Below, piece after piece: positions 1 to 9,047 of a stretch of 64,000 bases of DNA. Numbering within the stretch: the stretch's first letter is position 1; each line of letters begins with the position of its first letter. The DNA is taken from assembly GCF_001955695.1 (NCBI RefSeq), contig NZ_CP019236.1, positions 1,674,001 to 1,738,000 of the forward strand. The letters run 5' to 3'. The position numbers were made by a program, and so were the translations under genes. The notes under the pieces were generated by a model. The model was not told where the DNA came from, did not search any database, and saw nothing but the letters and a program-made list of their open reading frames with translations. Source of the DNA: Rhodoferax koreense. Its GTDB lineage: Bacteria > Pseudomonadota > Gammaproteobacteria > Burkholderiales > Burkholderiaceae_C.

Positions 1-449
1 TTGGTGCAGATGTGGGTGTAGCTGGCCTTGGCATCGAGCGACCAGGTGGCAGGATCGGGCAGGCTGGTGTGGCCGGCGGGCGAGGCGTTGCTGGCGGCGA
101 TGTGCACCTCGCAATACTTCTGCGCTTCCTTCTGCGACTTCTGGCTCCAACTGCCGGTGACCACGAAGTTCGCCCTGCCGCCGCGCGACAGGTTCAACGG
201 CACGATGGCGTTCTCGGCCAGGCCGCCGCCCTGCATGAACAGGATCTTGAACTGGCCCGGCACGGCCAGCAGTTCGCGGATGGTGGCTTCCGCCTCTTCG
301 TAGATGGAGATGAATTCCTTGCCGCGGTGGCTCATTTCCATCACGCTCATGCCGCTGCCGTGCCAGTCGAGCATTTCGCTCGCGGCCGTGGCCAGCACCT
401 CTTCGGGAATGGCCGCGGGACCGGCGGAAAAGTTGTACGGTCGGTTCAT
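1..449 (-). CDS. serC: Phosphoserine aminotransferase, N-terminal part
   Basis: The gene begins at the ATG complementary to 447-449 and runs off the window, so only about 149 residues are visible. The product starts [19 protein letters not shown], the classic SerC N-terminus, and continues with the [21 protein letters not shown] and MQGGG segments of the class V aminotransferase fold. SerC is a cytoplasmic PLP enzyme that makes 3-phosphoserine from 3-phosphohydroxypyruvate and glutamate in serine synthesis; it also serves pyridoxine synthesis. It lies downstream of gyrA on the same strand with a 91-bp gap, an order common in Comamonadaceae. The PLP lysine lies outside the window. Confidence 0.95.
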   Translation of the reverse strand, partial: MNRPYNFSAGPAAIPEEVLATAASEMLDWHGSGMSVMEMSHRGKEFISIYEEAEATIRELLAVPGQFKILFMQGGGLAENAIVPLNLSRGGRANFVVTGSWSQKSQKEAQKYCEVHIAASNASPAGHTSLPDPATWSLDAKASYTHICT

Positions 450-540
450 CTCAAGTCCACAGTAAAAAGTGCCTACTGCGCAGGTGGGATAGGCGCAGGT
501 AGCTATTGAATCAGTAGCAAGGCGCTACGGAGATGGCGGA

Positions 541-3210
541 TCAGGCGTCTGGCGCGTCGGGGGCTTCGCCGGTATCGGGGGCCGCCGTTTCGCCGCCGCC
601 GGATTCGGCATCTGCCGCAGGCACGTTCGCGTCGTTTTCCACGATGCGCTGCAGACCGCTGAGCTTGGAGCCTTCGTCCAGCCCGATGAGGGTGACGCCC
701 TGGGTGGCGCGACCGAGTTCGCGGATCTCGCTGACGCGGGTGCGCACCAGCACGCCCTTGTCGGTGATCAGCATGATCTCGTCGTCCGCATGCACCAGCG
801 TGGCGGCCACGACCTTGCCGTTGCGCTCGCTCTGCTGGATCGCGATCATGCCCTTGGTGCCGCGGCCGTGGCGCGTGTATTCGGTGATGCTGGTGCGTTT
901 GCCGTAGCCGTTCAGCGTGGCGGTGAGCACGCTCTGGGCTTCGTCCTCGGCCACCAGCATGGCGATCACGCTCTGGCCTTCTTCGAGCATCATGCCGCGC
1001 ACGCCGCGGGCATTGCGACCCATGGGGCGCACGTCGTTTTCATCGAAGCGCACGGCCTTGCCGCCGTCGGAGAACAGCATCACGTCGTGTTCGCCATCGG
1101 TGAGGGCGGCGCCGATCAGGAAGTCGCCCGGATCGAGGTCGACGGCAATGATGCCGGCCTTGCGCGGGTTGCTGAAATCTTCCAGCGGGGTCTTCTTCAC
1201 CGTGCCCATGCTGGTTGCCATGAACACATAGTGGTCGGCGGGGAAGGTGCGGTTGGCGCCGGTGAGCGCGAGCACGACGTTGATCTTCTCGCCTTCCTGC
1301 AGCGGAAACATGTTGACGATGGGCCGGCCGCGCGAGCCGCGCGAGCCCTGCGGCGCTTCCCACACCTTCAGCCAGTAGAGCCGGCCGCGGTTGGAGAAGC
1401 ACAGCAGGTAGTCGTGCGTGTTGGCGATGAACAGTTGGTCGACCCAGTCGTCTTCCTTCGTCGCCGTGGCCTGCTTGCCGCGGCCGCCGCGCTTCTGCGC
1501 ACGGTATTCGGACAAGGGCTGGCTCTTGATATAGCCGCTGTGTGACAGCGTGACGACCATGTCCGTCGGCGTGATCAGGTCTTCGGTGCTCAGGTCGAAC
1601 GAGCTGTGCTCCACCAGGCTGCGGCGCGCGCCGAGCTTGGTCTGGCCGAATTCGGTCTTGATGGCGGTGAGTTCCTCGCCGATGATGACCGACACGCGTT
1701 CGGGCTTGGCCAGGATGTCGAGGAAGTCCTCGATTTCGGCCATCACCTCCTTGTATTCGGCGACGATCTTGTCCTGCTCCAGGCCGGTCAGGCGCTGCAG
1801 GCGCATCTGCAAAATCTCTTGCGCCTGCGTGTCGGAGAGGCGGTACAAGCCGTCGGCGCCCATGCCGAAGGCCCGGTCCAGGCCGTCGGGCCGGTAGTCG
1901 TCGGCGTTGACGATGCCGCCGTCGGCCCGCGTGCGGGTGAGCATCTCGCGCACGAGCTTGCTGTCCCAGGGGCGGTTCATGAGTTCGACCTTGGCCACGG
2001 GCGGCGTGGGCGACTCGCGGATGATGCGGATGAAGTCGTCGATGTTGGCCAGCGCCACCGCCAGGCCTTCGAGCACGTGGCCGCGCTCGCGGGCCTTGCG
2101 CAGGTTGAACACCGTGCGCCGCGTGACCACTTCGCGCCGGTGTTCGAGGAACACCTCGACCAGGTCCTTCAGGTTGCAGAGCTTGGGCTGGCCGTTGATC
2201 AGGGCCACCATGTTCATGCCGAAGGTGTCCTGCAGCTGCGTCTGCTTGTAGAGGTTGTTCAGCACCACCTCGGGCACTTCGCCGCGCTTCAATTCGATCA
2301 CGAGTCGCATGCCGGACTTGTCGGACTCGTCCTGGATGTGGCTGATGCCCTCGATCTTCTTCTCGTGCACCAGTTCGGCCATGCGCTCCTGCAGCGTCTT
2401 CTTGTTGACCTGGTAGGGCAGCTCGTCGACGATGATCGCCTGGCGCTGGCCGCGGTCGATGTCCTCGAAGTGGCACTTGGCGCGCATGACCACCTTGCCG
2501 CGGCCGGTGCGGTAGCCGTCCTTCACGCCGTTGATGCCGTAGATGATGCCGGCCGTGGGGAAGTCGGGCGCCGGAATGATTTCCATCAGGTCGTCGACCG
2601 AAGCGTCCGGGTTGCGCAGCAGATGCAGGCAGGCGTCGACCACCTCGTTCAGGTTGTGCGGCGGAATGTTGGTGGCCATGCCCACGGCGATGCCGCCCGA
2701 GCCGTTCACTAATAGATTAGGCAGCCGCGTGGGCAGCACCAGCGGTTCCTTCTCGCTGCCGTCGTAGTTCGGCCCGAAATCGACGGTTTCCTTGTCGAGG
2801 TCGGCCAGCAGTTCATGCGCGATCTTGGCCAGGCGGATTTCGGTATACCGCATCGCCGCGGCGTTGTCGCCGTCGACCGAGCCGAAGTTGCCCTGGCCAT
2901 CGACCAGCATGTGGCGCATGGAGAAATCCTGCGCCATGCGCACGATGGTGTCGTACACCGACTGGTCGCCGTGCGGGTGGTACTTGCCGATCACGTCGCC
3001 CACGATGCGCGCCGACTTCTTGTATGCGCGGTTCCAGTCGTTGTTCAGTTCGTGCATGGCGAACAGCACCCGGCGGTGCACCGGCTTCAGGCCATCGCGT
3101 GCATCAGGCAATGCCCGGCCCACGATCACGCTCATCGCGTAATCGAGGTAGCTGCGCCGCATCTCCTCTTCAAGGCTGATGGGCAGGGTTTCTTTGGCGA
3201 ACTGGGTCAT
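541..3210 (-). CDS. gyrA: DNA gyrase subunit A
   Basis: An 889-residue GyrA, the breakage-reunion subunit of the A2B2 gyrase that introduces negative supercoils. The N-terminal half carries the winged-helix domain and the catalytic tyrosine at residue 122 (AAAMRYTEI). The C-terminal half is the DNA-wrapping beta-pinwheel, with a GyrA box (QKRGGRGK) near residue 560. The C-terminus ends in an acidic, Ala/Pro-rich tail. In the quinolone-resistance region the sequence is [10 protein letters not shown], so residue 83 is Gln rather than the Ser or Thr of many proteobacteria, while Asp87 is present. It is transcribed away from the ompA-like gene across a 228-bp divergent region. Confidence 0.98.
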   Translation of the reverse strand: MTQFAKETLPISLEEEMRRSYLDYAMSVIVGRALPDARDGLKPVHRRVLFAMHELNNDWNRAYKKSARIVGDVIGKYHPHGDQSVYDTIVRMAQDFSMRHMLVDGQGNFGSVDGDNAAAMRYTEIRLAKIAHELLADLDKETVDFGPNYDGSEKEPLVLPTRLPNLLVNGSGGIAVGMATNIPPHNLNEVVDACLHLLRNPDASVDDLMEIIPAPDFPTAGIIYGINGVKDGYRTGRGKVVMRAKCHFEDIDRGQRQAIIVDELPYQVNKKTLQERMAELVHEKKIEGISHIQDESDKSGMRLVIELKRGEVPEVVLNNLYKQTQLQDTFGMNMVALINGQPKLCNLKDLVEVFLEHRREVVTRRTVFNLRKARERGHVLEGLAVALANIDDFIRIIRESPTPPVAKVELMNRPWDSKLVREMLTRTRADGGIVNADDYRPDGLDRAFGMGADGLYRLSDTQAQEILQMRLQRLTGLEQDKIVAEYKEVMAEIEDFLDILAKPERVSVIIGEELTAIKTEFGQTKLGARRSLVEHSSFDLSTEDLITPTDMVVTLSHSGYIKSQPLSEYRAQKRGGRGKQATATKEDDWVDQLFIANTHDYLLCFSNRGRLYWLKVWEAPQGSRGSRGRPIVNMFPLQEGEKINVVLALTGANRTFPADHYVFMATSMGTVKKTPLEDFSNPRKAGIIAVDLDPGDFLIGAALTDGEHDVMLFSDGGKAVRFDENDVRPMGRNARGVRGMMLEEGQSVIAMLVAEDEAQSVLTATLNGYGKRTSITEYTRHGRGTKGMIAIQQSERNGKVVAATLVHADDEIMLITDKGVLVRTRVSEIRELGRATQGVTLIGLDEGSKLSGLQRIVENDANVPAADAESGGGETAAPDTGEAPDAPDA

Positions 3211-3438
3211 GAGCGATTGGACGTGATGCGGCGAGAGGGTTTCATTTTAAGGTCAAGTGGCTGTCGCACCGCCGCAACACATGCGCTTAAATCGGCTTTC
3301 GTCCTACGATGCAAACGCCCGTTAACCCTTGGTTTCATAGTTACGTGTGGCACAATTCAATGAACGTTCACGGTGGTGGTCACTGTGAGCGTCCTGTTTC
3401 GCAGCGCTGCTGCGCCTTTTCCCCCCAAGAGGAGAACC

Positions 3439-4080
3439 ATGAAGAAATTGAACAAAGTGGCGATGTTGTTTGCCTCCGCAGCGTTGGTAACGGCCGCTGG
3501 TGCACAAACCGTTGATAACTGGAAGAACGGTTCTAACGAACTGGTCTGGAAGAACGGCACCAACGAACTGTGCTGGCGCGATGCGAACTGGACGCCTGCA
3601 ACCGCTGCTCCTGGCTGCGATGGCGCGCTGGTCGCTCCAACCGCCGCTCCTGCTGCACCGGCACCTGCCGCTGCTCCGGCTCCTGCTGCCCCGGCTCCTG
3701 CCGCCGCCGCACCAGCCGTCGCTGCGACCAAGGTCACCTACGCCGCTGACGCGTTCTTTGACTTCGACAAGTCGGTCCTGAAGCCAGAAGGCAAGGCCAA
3801 GCTGGACGACCTCGTGAGCAAGGTGAAGGGCATCAACCTGGAAGTCATCATCGCCGTGGGTCACACCGACTCCGTGGGTAGCGATGCCTACAACCAGAAG
3901 CTGTCGGTCCGCCGTTCCGAAGCCGTCAAGGCTTACCTGGTGTCCAAGGGCATCGAAAAGAACCGCGTCTACACCGAAGGCAAGGGCGAGAAGCAACCAG
4001 TGGCTGACAACAAGACCGCTGAAGGCCGCGCCAAGAACCGTCGCGTTGAAATCGAAGTGGTCGGCACCCGCGCCAACTGA
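3439..4080 (+). CDS. OmpA-family outer membrane protein
   Basis: A 213-residue secreted protein. The ATG at 3439 is preferred over an upstream GTG because it follows AGAGGAG and opens a clear signal peptide (MKKLNKVAMLFASAALVTAAGAQ). After a short N-terminal part with two WKNGxNEL repeats comes an Ala/Pro-rich linker (about residues 62-95). The C-terminal OmpA peptidoglycan-binding domain runs from about 100 to 213 and includes FDFDKSVLKPEGKAKLD, GHTDSVGSDAYNQKLSVRR and NRRVEIEV. The domain anchors the outer membrane to the cell wall. There is no full eight-strand barrel, so this is the short Burkholderiales type. A double-hairpin terminator follows. Confidence 0.93.
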   Translation: MKKLNKVAMLFASAALVTAAGAQTVDNWKNGSNELVWKNGTNELCWRDANWTPATAAPGCDGALVAPTAAPAAPAPAAAPAPAAPAPAAAAPAVAATKVTYAADAFFDFDKSVLKPEGKAKLDDLVSKVKGINLEVIIAVGHTDSVGSDAYNQKLSVRRSEAVKAYLVSKGIEKNRVYTEGKGEKQPVADNKTAEGRAKNRRVEIEVVGTRAN

Positions 4081-4108
4081 TTTCCGCCAATCCGCCTTTC
4101 ATGGATTG

Positions 4109-4163
4109 GAGCAGGCTGCGGCCTGCTCGCCAGCCCCGCCTGCTCACGCTCGCGGGGCTTTTT
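4109..4163 (+). terminator. Rho-independent terminator of the ompA-like gene
   Basis: A perfect 8-bp hairpin (4109-4116 with 4121-4128, loop TGCG) is followed by a second 8-bp hairpin AGCCCCGC/GCGGGGCT (4132-4139 with 4152-4159) and a T-run. It separates the porin from ubiG. Confidence 0.8.
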
Positions 4164-4209
4164 CTTGTCCGGACGCTGGCCGTACGTCTGATTGCGGGAC
4201 AATGACAAC

Positions 4210-4926
4210 ATGCAGCAACCGACCCTGAATGCCGACCCGGCCGAACTGGCCAAATTCTCCGAACTTGCGCACCGCTGGTGGGACCCGGACAGCGAATTCC
4301 GCCCGCTGCACCAGATCAATCCGTTGCGCCTGGACTGGATCAACGGCATCGCGCCGCTCGCTGGCCAGAAGGTGCTCGACATCGGCTGTGGCGGTGGCAT
4401 CCTGTCCGATGCGATGGCGCGCCAGGGTGCTGAAGTCCTTGGGATCGACCTGTCGACCAAGGCACTGCGGGTCGCGCAACTGCACGCGCTGGAGGCCGGC
4501 ACACCGAACCTGCAATTCCGCGAAGTCAGCGCCGAAGCCATTGCCGCCGAGCAAGCGGCCAGCTTCGACATCGTGACCTGCATGGAGATGTTGGAGCACG
4601 TGCCCGATCCGGCGTCGGTGGTGCAAGCCTGTGCCGATCTCGTGAAGCCTGGCGGCTGGGTGTTCTTCTCCACCATCAACCGCAATGCCAAAGCTTTCCT
4701 GCTGGCCATCGTCGGTGCCGAATATGTATTGAACATGTTGCCCCGCGGCACGCATGAATACGCCAAGCTGATCCGCCCGAGTGAACTTGCGTTCTATGCA
4801 CGCGCGGCAGGCCTGGCGCTGCAGCAGACCCGCGGCCTCGAGCACAACCCGCTCACGCGCCGCTATTGGCTCAGCGCGGACACCAGCGTCAACTACATGT
4901 TTGCCACCAGAAAGCCTGCAGCATGA
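4210..4926 (+). CDS. ubiG: Ubiquinone biosynthesis O-methyltransferase
   Basis: A 238-residue SAM-dependent methyltransferase that carries out both O-methylations of ubiquinone synthesis. The N-terminus [27 protein letters not shown] is diagnostic of UbiG. The SAM-binding motif I is [16 protein letters not shown] near residues 57-72, and post-motif sequences such as [11 protein letters not shown] and [15 protein letters not shown] follow. I chose the ATG at 4210; a TTG at 4192 is in frame but adds residues not typical of the family. It overlaps gph by ATGA, so the two are translationally coupled. Confidence 0.96.
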   Translation: MQQPTLNADPAELAKFSELAHRWWDPDSEFRPLHQINPLRLDWINGIAPLAGQKVLDIGCGGGILSDAMARQGAEVLGIDLSTKALRVAQLHALEAGTPNLQFREVSAEAIAAEQAASFDIVTCMEMLEHVPDPASVVQACADLVKPGGWVFFSTINRNAKAFLLAIVGAEYVLNMLPRGTHEYAKLIRPSELAFYARAAGLALQQTRGLEHNPLTRRYWLSADTSVNYMFATRKPAA

Positions 4927-5588
4927 GTCCTTTCGGCCCCATCGACGCCGTTCTGTTCGACCTCGACGGCACCCTCATCGACAGTGCTCCCGATCTTGGC
5001 GCCGCCGTCGACCGCATGCGCACAGACCGCGGACTGGATTCCCTACCGCTCTCGCACTACCGGCACATGGCCGGTGCCGGTGCGCGCGGCATGCTCGGCT
5101 TGGCTTTCGACATGAAGCCGGACCATCCGGATTTTCCGGCCATGCGCGAAGAGTTCTTCGTCAATTACGAAAACTGCATGACCGAACGCACCCACGCTTT
5201 CGATGGCGTGGCCGAACTCATCGCCCAGCTCGATGCCCGCGGCTTGCCCTGGGGCGTGGTCACCAACAAGGCCGAGCGTTTCTCCCTGCCGTTGACCCGT
5301 GCCATCCCGCTGTTCGCCACCGCCCGCACCGTGGTCTGCGGCGACACCACGCCGCACAGTAAGCCGCACCCCGAGCCTCTGTTCGAAGCGGCCCGGCGCA
5401 TCGGCCTGGCGCCCGAGCGCTGCCTCTACGTCGGCGACGATGAACGCGACATCATTGCCGGCCGCGCCGCCGGCATGGGCACCATTGCCGCCACCTACGG
5501 CTATCTCGGGAACAAGGCAGATCCGGCCGCCTGGGGCGCCCATGCGTCCATCGACACGCCACTGGCCTTATTAAACTGGCTAAACTGA
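4923..5588 (+). CDS. gph: Phosphoglycolate phosphatase (HAD family)
   Basis: A 221-residue HAD hydrolase. The nucleophile motif I is FDLDGT (Asp13, Asp15), followed by a helical cap, motif II at VVTNK, motif III lysine at SKPHP, and motif IV GDDERD. Gph removes 2-phosphoglycolate, a by-product of DNA-end repair and oxygenase side reactions. The pairing ubiG-gph with ATGA overlap is the usual one in beta- and gammaproteobacteria. The ssrA promoter lies just 10 bp downstream of the stop. Confidence 0.93.
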   Translation: MSPFGPIDAVLFDLDGTLIDSAPDLGAAVDRMRTDRGLDSLPLSHYRHMAGAGARGMLGLAFDMKPDHPDFPAMREEFFVNYENCMTERTHAFDGVAELIAQLDARGLPWGVVTNKAERFSLPLTRAIPLFATARTVVCGDTTPHSKPHPEPLFEAARRIGLAPERCLYVGDDERDIIAGRAAGMGTIAATYGYLGNKADPAAWGAHASIDTPLALLNWLN

Positions 5589-5597
5589 CTCGAGCCC

Positions 5598-5624
5598 TTG
5601 TGATCCGGGCAAATGGCCTAAAAT
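5598..5624 (+). promoter_or_regulatory. Probable ssrA promoter
   Basis: A -35-like TTGTGA (5598-5603) and a -10-like TAAAAT (5619-5624) lie 10 bp before the first tmRNA base. The 15-bp spacer is shorter than ideal. Only 45 bp separate gph from ssrA, so the promoter must fall here unless ssrA is read through from gph. Confidence 0.5.
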
Positions 5625-5633
5625 GCAAACCCT

Positions 5634-6020
5634 GGGGCTGCACTGGTTTCGACGTGGGTTCGGAATCGCTGTGGTGCATGTCGAGCTGAATGCGCTCGTA
5701 AAACAGATTCAAACAAACTAACTGCAAACGACGAACGTTTCGCACTCGCTGCTTAATAACCAGTGAGCCTTACAACAGCAGGCCGATGGGCTGGGCAAGG
5801 GCTTTTTGACGCAAGTCGATCAGTCCAGGCTGTAAGGTTATTCACATCGGCTGGCGCCGGACCGGGTACCTTGGTCTGGAGCGAGACAATAGGGTACTGG
5901 CGTCCTGTGTAGCGTGCGACTGCGCGACACAGGTGGCAAGACTCAAATCAGACCGCTAAACATGTAGATCTGCTCGAAGAAGGCTTGCGGACGGGGGTTC
6001 AAATCCCCCCAGCTCCACCA
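5634..6020 (+). ncRNA. ssrA: Transfer-messenger RNA (tmRNA)
   Basis: The 5' end GGGGCTG pairs with CAGCTCC next to the 3' CCA at 6018-6020, forming the alanine-tRNA-like acceptor stem. A T-loop (GGTTCAAATCC) is present. The tag reading frame starts with GCA at 5724 and reads ANDERFALAA, then two TAA stops (5754-5759), a typical betaproteobacterial proteolysis tag. tmRNA rescues stalled ribosomes together with SmpB. The last 26 bases double as the phage attachment core, and the prophage leaves the RNA intact. Confidence 0.97.
5995..6020 (+). repeat. attL core (3' end of ssrA)
   Basis: A 26-bp sequence from the T-loop through the terminal CCA of tmRNA is repeated exactly at 51436-51461. Identity stops one base upstream (G versus A) and directly downstream (G versus C), which sets the core limits. 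tmRNA and tRNA 3' ends are classical targets of tyrosine integrases. Confidence 0.93.
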
Positions 6021-6032
6021 GTAAAGACGACT

Positions 6033-6062
6033 AACGCCAATGGGAGACCATTGGCGTTTTTC
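6033..6062 (+). terminator. Phage-supplied terminator for ssrA
   Basis: A perfect 11-bp stem (6033-6043 with 6048-6058, loop GAGA) runs into TTTTT. It lies 12 bp after the tmRNA CCA, inside the prophage. The ssrA transcript can therefore still end correctly after integration. The hairpin can also terminate int transcription from the other side. Confidence 0.85.
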
Positions 6063-6100
6063 CTTCCAAACCGGCTTTTACCTCCCCAAACTGGCCCCCG

Positions 6101-6143
6101 TTTCGCACGGATTTCGCACCGAAATTCGCACGCGGAAACGCAC
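6101..6143. promoter_or_regulatory. Probable integrase arm-type sites, left end
   Basis: TTCGCAC occurs at 6102, 6113 and 6125, and a related AACGCAC at 6137. The copies are spaced 11-12 bp, close to one helical turn. The same heptamer recurs twice with 11-bp spacing near attR (51380, 51391). Repeats at both prophage ends and near the cores fit arm-type binding sites for the integrase. Confidence 0.55.
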
Positions 6144-6145
6144 GC

Positions 6146-7348
6146 TTAACCATTGTTCGCCACCACTTTCAACCCGGCTACACGCGGCTTGCGGTAGTCG
6201 GCCGGCATGAACTTGCCGTAGGTGGTGAACACCAGTTGCACGTCCACATGGCCGAGTTGATCCGCAACGAACCACGGATTGACCCCCGCGGTGATCTGGC
6301 TGCTAGCCCAGGTGTGGCGTACCTGGTACGGATTCCTGTACCGCACCGCGGCCCGCTTGCATAGCGATACCCACAATGTTTTGCGCAGTTGGGCGTCGGT
6401 CGTCCAGGCCTTGCCGCTGGCCGGGTTGACCCAGACATGGGCGTTGGCCAGGAAGGTGATCGGTTTCTGGGCGGTGAGGGCAGCGATAGCTTCAGTGCTG
6501 AGTTCGATGTCGCGGATGCCAGCTTCCGTCTTCGGTCCCTTCACGACGCCGGCCACCTGGTTGCGGTCGATCCGCGCTTTCTTCTCCGTCCAGTCGATCT
6601 TGGGCCACTGCAGCGCCATCAGTTCGCCTGGACGTAGCCCGGTGGCGAACCAGAACCGTACCATGGGCGCTTCGTCCGGTCGGCATGCGGAGATGAGGGC
6701 CTCGCGCTCGTCCTCGGTGAACGGATCCACCTCGTAGTCGCTGGCCTTGGTGGTCTGCTTCAGCAGCTTGGTAAGGGCAATCCGGTCGAAGGGGTTGAAC
6801 TCGATCAGGTCGTCGTTCAGCGCGTCCTCGAATACGCTGCGCAGCGGCGTCAGCAGGTTGCGGGCGAACTTGGCCGTGACGTCCAGGCTGGCGACCCACG
6901 TGCGCAACTCGCTGGGCGTGACGGCCGCAAGGGGCTTGTCCGTCCAGTGTGCCATGCGTTCGCTGCGGATGGCCTTCCTGTAGCCGTCGAGCGTGCTGGG
7001 CGACATGGTGCCGTTGGCCACCTGGTGCTCGTAGGCCTCCAGCTGCTTCTGCAGCCGCTTACCGACGGTGATTCGCACGCCATCGGCGCCGAAGGTCTTG
7101 GCCCGCGGACTGCTGGGGAAGTAATCGCCGTAGACGAAAGTCCCCTCCGAAATCTTGCGCAGGATCTCCGCGCGCAGCCCGTTGGCCAGGGTGACGGCCG
7201 TCTTGGTGATCGGGCCGGGCGGCAGCAGTTCACGGCATTCGACCGAGCGGAAGCTGAATGCGATCTGGATGCGCAGCTCGTGCTTGAACTCGCGGATCTT
7301 TATGCCACGCGGACATGCGATGTTTCCGGCTGGTTGCCCTCCACCCAT
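6146..7348 (-). CDS. Tyrosine-type phage integrase
   Basis: A 400-residue site-specific recombinase that would catalyse attP x attB exchange at ssrA. The N-terminal part (GIKIREFKHELRIQIAFSF) is an arm-binding DUF3596-like domain, followed by a SAM-like core-binding domain. In the catalytic domain I see the first Arg in GLRPGEL, the box II histidine and arginine in YQVRHTWAS, the LGHVD histidine, and the nucleophile tyrosine in TTYGKF. The start at 7348 is chosen for GGAGGA nine bases upstream; the frame stays open further 5' but overlaps the next gene entirely. It overlaps the excisionase-like gene by 49 bp. Confidence 0.92.
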   Translation of the reverse strand: MGGGQPAGNIACPRGIKIREFKHELRIQIAFSFRSVECRELLPPGPITKTAVTLANGLRAEILRKISEGTFVYGDYFPSSPRAKTFGADGVRITVGKRLQKQLEAYEHQVANGTMSPSTLDGYRKAIRSERMAHWTDKPLAAVTPSELRTWVASLDVTAKFARNLLTPLRSVFEDALNDDLIEFNPFDRIALTKLLKQTTKASDYEVDPFTEDEREALISACRPDEAPMVRFWFATGLRPGELMALQWPKIDWTEKKARIDRNQVAGVVKGPKTEAGIRDIELSTEAIAALTAQKPITFLANAHVWVNPASGKAWTTDAQLRKTLWVSLCKRAAVRYRNPYQVRHTWASSQITAGVNPWFVADQLGHVDVQLVFTTYGKFMPADYRKPRVAGLKVVANNG

Positions 7349-7521
7349 TTGTTCCATTCCTCCGGGTTCACGTACAGGTTGCCATCCTTGCCGAGCTTGC
7401 ACTGTACGCCGTCGGTCCACTGCTGCTTTCGGCGGCGGGCGTGGACGGCATCCGGCGTGTCGCCGGTCATTTCGCAATGCCGGGAGAGCTTTACCCAGCG
7501 GTATTGTTGGTCGTTGGTCAT
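7300..7521 (-). CDS. Excisionase-like protein
   Basis: A 73-residue protein reading YRWVKLSRHCEMTGDTPDAVHARRRKQQW, then DGNLYVNPEEWNKWVE, the pattern of small phage excisionases adjoining integrases. It probably bends DNA at attL/attR to favour excision. Its 3' end overlaps the start of the integrase gene. Its ATG overlaps the stop of the AlpA-like gene (TCAT at 7518-7521), so the three are one operon. Confidence 0.8.
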   Translation of the reverse strand: MTNDQQYRWVKLSRHCEMTGDTPDAVHARRRKQQWTDGVQCKLGKDGNLYVNPEEWNKWVEGNQPETSHVRVA

Positions 7522-7787
7522 GGTGTGTGTGGGACCCGGGCGTCAACCCAGGCCCGAATGGCGGTTTCTTTCCAGGTCGTGAACCTCGTGCCCAGCTTGC
7601 CGGGTGGAGGGAACACGCCGTCCTTGAGCATCCTGTAGATGGTCGACTTCTTCAACCCGGTGATCTCCATCACCTCGGGCAGACGGATCAGCCGGTCCGG
7701 GGCTGGTGCCTCGCTGCCGGGACCTTCGCCGAGCAGCATCAGGGCTTGGCGGATCAGGGACCTGGCCTGTTCGATGTTGCTGGTCAT
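7518..7787 (-). CDS. AlpA-family DNA-binding regulator
   Basis: An 89-residue protein with a MerR-like helix-turn-helix: RLPEVMEITGLKKSTIYRMLKDGVFPPPGKLGTRFTTWKETAIRAWVD. AlpA-type proteins activate or assist prophage excision. Here it is the first gene of the alpA-xis-int operon, and each junction overlaps. It is divergent from the small ORF at 7844 across a 56-bp region that must hold both promoters. Confidence 0.85.
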   Translation of the reverse strand: MTSNIEQARSLIRQALMLLGEGPGSEAPAPDRLIRLPEVMEITGLKKSTIYRMLKDGVFPPPGKLGTRFTTWKETAIRAWVDARVPHTP

Positions 7788-7843
7788 GCTGTGCCTTCTC
7801 CATGCGCAGTCATACTGAGCGACTTAATTCTTCGGGGACTCAC

Positions 7844-8047
7844 ATGAATGCATTTACGGACATCGCCAAGAAGCGCGGCCTGAACATCGCCAAAGAGCGG
7901 ACCTTGGATCAAATCGCGGCCGCCATTGAAGTTGCGGCCCTTGCCTTTCCTGGCAGCGAGTACACCCGGAACGAGATTTTGGCCATCGCGCAGATCATCG
8001 CTATCAACCACATTGCCATACCCGGAGTCGCAGAAGGAGCGCAGTAA
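7844..8047 (+). CDS. Small hypothetical phage protein (67 aa)
   Basis: The ATG at 7844 follows GGGG with six bases between. The sequence is MNAFTDIAKKRGLNIAKERTLDQIAAAIEVAALAF..., predicted mostly helical, with no motif I recognise. It is the only + strand gene between the integrase and the Arc-like switch. It converges on the coupled four-gene cassette. Confidence 0.55.
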   Translation: MNAFTDIAKKRGLNIAKERTLDQIAAAIEVAALAFPGSEYTRNEILAIAQIIAINHIAIPGVAEGAQ

Positions 8048-8061
8048 ATTCGACGACGGAA

Positions 8062-8370
8062 TCATGCCGCCACCGCCTTTGCGCTTCGTCTCTGCACAGA
8101 CTCCGGCGGGGCCTGCCAATCGAAGTCTTGATGACGTTCAGGGCCGTCCCTGAGGGCGGCGCAAGCTTGCTGGAGTTGAAAAGCCAGATCGGCGGCCAGT
8201 TCAAGGGTGCCCTTGATGAACCCCTCGTCGGCGTCCGTGTTGCCGACGACGACCAGCAGATCCGCGAGCTGGCTTGAGACCGCCGCAGCGAAACGCTCCA
8301 GCGTGGCTCGATCCTCCACGATGCGCGCGGCTTGGGAGTTGGTGCAAAGCACGAGGTAGGGCGTTTTCAT
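8062..8370 (-). CDS. Unknown protein, last gene of a coupled cassette (102 aa)
   Basis: The ATG at 8370 overlaps the stop of the upstream gene by ATGA. The product is helical and reads MKTPYLVLCTNSQAARIVEDRATLERFAAAV..., with no recognised domain. A block SSQLADLLVVVGNTDADEGFIKGTLELAADLAFQL loosely resembles the C-terminal segments of its upstream neighbours, which suggests a shared fold. This is the fourth gene of the 10614-to-8062 operon. Confidence 0.6.
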   Translation of the reverse strand: MKTPYLVLCTNSQAARIVEDRATLERFAAAVSSQLADLLVVVGNTDADEGFIKGTLELAADLAFQLQQACAALRDGPERHQDFDWQAPPESVQRRSAKAVAA

Positions 8371-9047
8371 TCGGCACCTGCCTTTTCGGGGGCGAACTGA
8401 ATGACCCAATCGACCGGGCTGCCCACGCCATAGTGCGTCATGCCCAAGTCGTCGGCCAGGCTGCCGACCTGTTTCAACATCGACCGAACCACCGCCAGGT
8501 CCACTTCGCCCGCCTGCGCCGCTTTGTCGATGTAGCTGCAGCCCGACTCGCAGACCGTGACGATTTCCGTCAGGGCCTGTTGCACGTCATCTTCAGTGCG
8601 CCCGCTGAGGAATTCCTTTGGTTTCTCCGCCTGAGCTGGATCGCGCTCTTCGCGTGCCGGTTTCGCCAAGTAGCCCTTGGCCTCCACCGTGTCCAGTTCA
8701 CCGAGCAGGATGGTCAACTGGTCGTTCGCCTTGACCAACAGTGCCTGAACTGTTGCAGCATCCGGCCCATCGGCGAGTTTGATGCCGCCGAAGAGAAGGG
8801 CGATGATTGACGCGAGGTCGCCCCGGGCCTCGGCGACGGTCGCCTCGGACGCCCGGTCTTCGGACAATGTATTGGTGGTTGCTCCGAGCCAGTCGCGAGC
8901 AATCTCCAGCGTACGACGGCAGTGCGTTTGTTCAGCGGCAGCCTTCGTGGCTCGATCGATTATTTCGTAAGCCGAGTCCATGGAGAGGCTGAAGTGGCCC
9001 CAGTACCGCTCGATTTCGTTGGCCGAGAGTGCTTCGGTGGTGCTCAT
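8367..9047 (-). CDS. Unknown phage cargo protein (226 aa), paralogue candidate
   Basis: The start at 9047 overlaps the preceding stop by ATGA; a longer open frame upstream is a shadow of that gene. The protein is acidic and helical with no signal peptide or membrane segment. Its C-terminus (MLKQVGSLADDLG ... GSPVDWVIQF) closely resembles the C-terminus of the 9814-10614 product (MVSQVGALADQMANFSV ... GPVSEWAIGPQF), so the two are probably divergent duplicates. The function is unknown. The operon lies in the cargo zone between int and cI, where defence or exclusion genes often sit; that role is only inferred. Confidence 0.65.
   Translation of the reverse strand: MSTTEALSANEIERYWGHFSLSMDSAYEIIDRATKAAAEQTHCRRTLEIARDWLGATTNTLSEDRASEATVAEARGDLASIIALLFGGIKLADGPDAATVQALLVKANDQLTILLGELDTVEAKGYLAKPAREERDPAQAEKPKEFLSGRTEDDVQQALTEIVTVCESGCSYIDKAAQAGEVDLAVVRSMLKQVGSLADDLGMTHYGVGSPVDWVIQFAPEKAGAE

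Noticed and set aside
1040-2476. Long open frames antisense or out of frame within gyrA (478 aa and 368 aa)
   Set aside because: They are Arg/Pro- or His/Val-rich shadows caused by high GC and the strong codon bias of gyrA, with no protein-like domains.
3661-3720. Ala/Pro tandem repeats in the ompA-like gene as a phase-variable repeat
   Set aside because: The codons vary and the unit is a normal protein linker; no perfect nucleotide tandem repeat that would slip.
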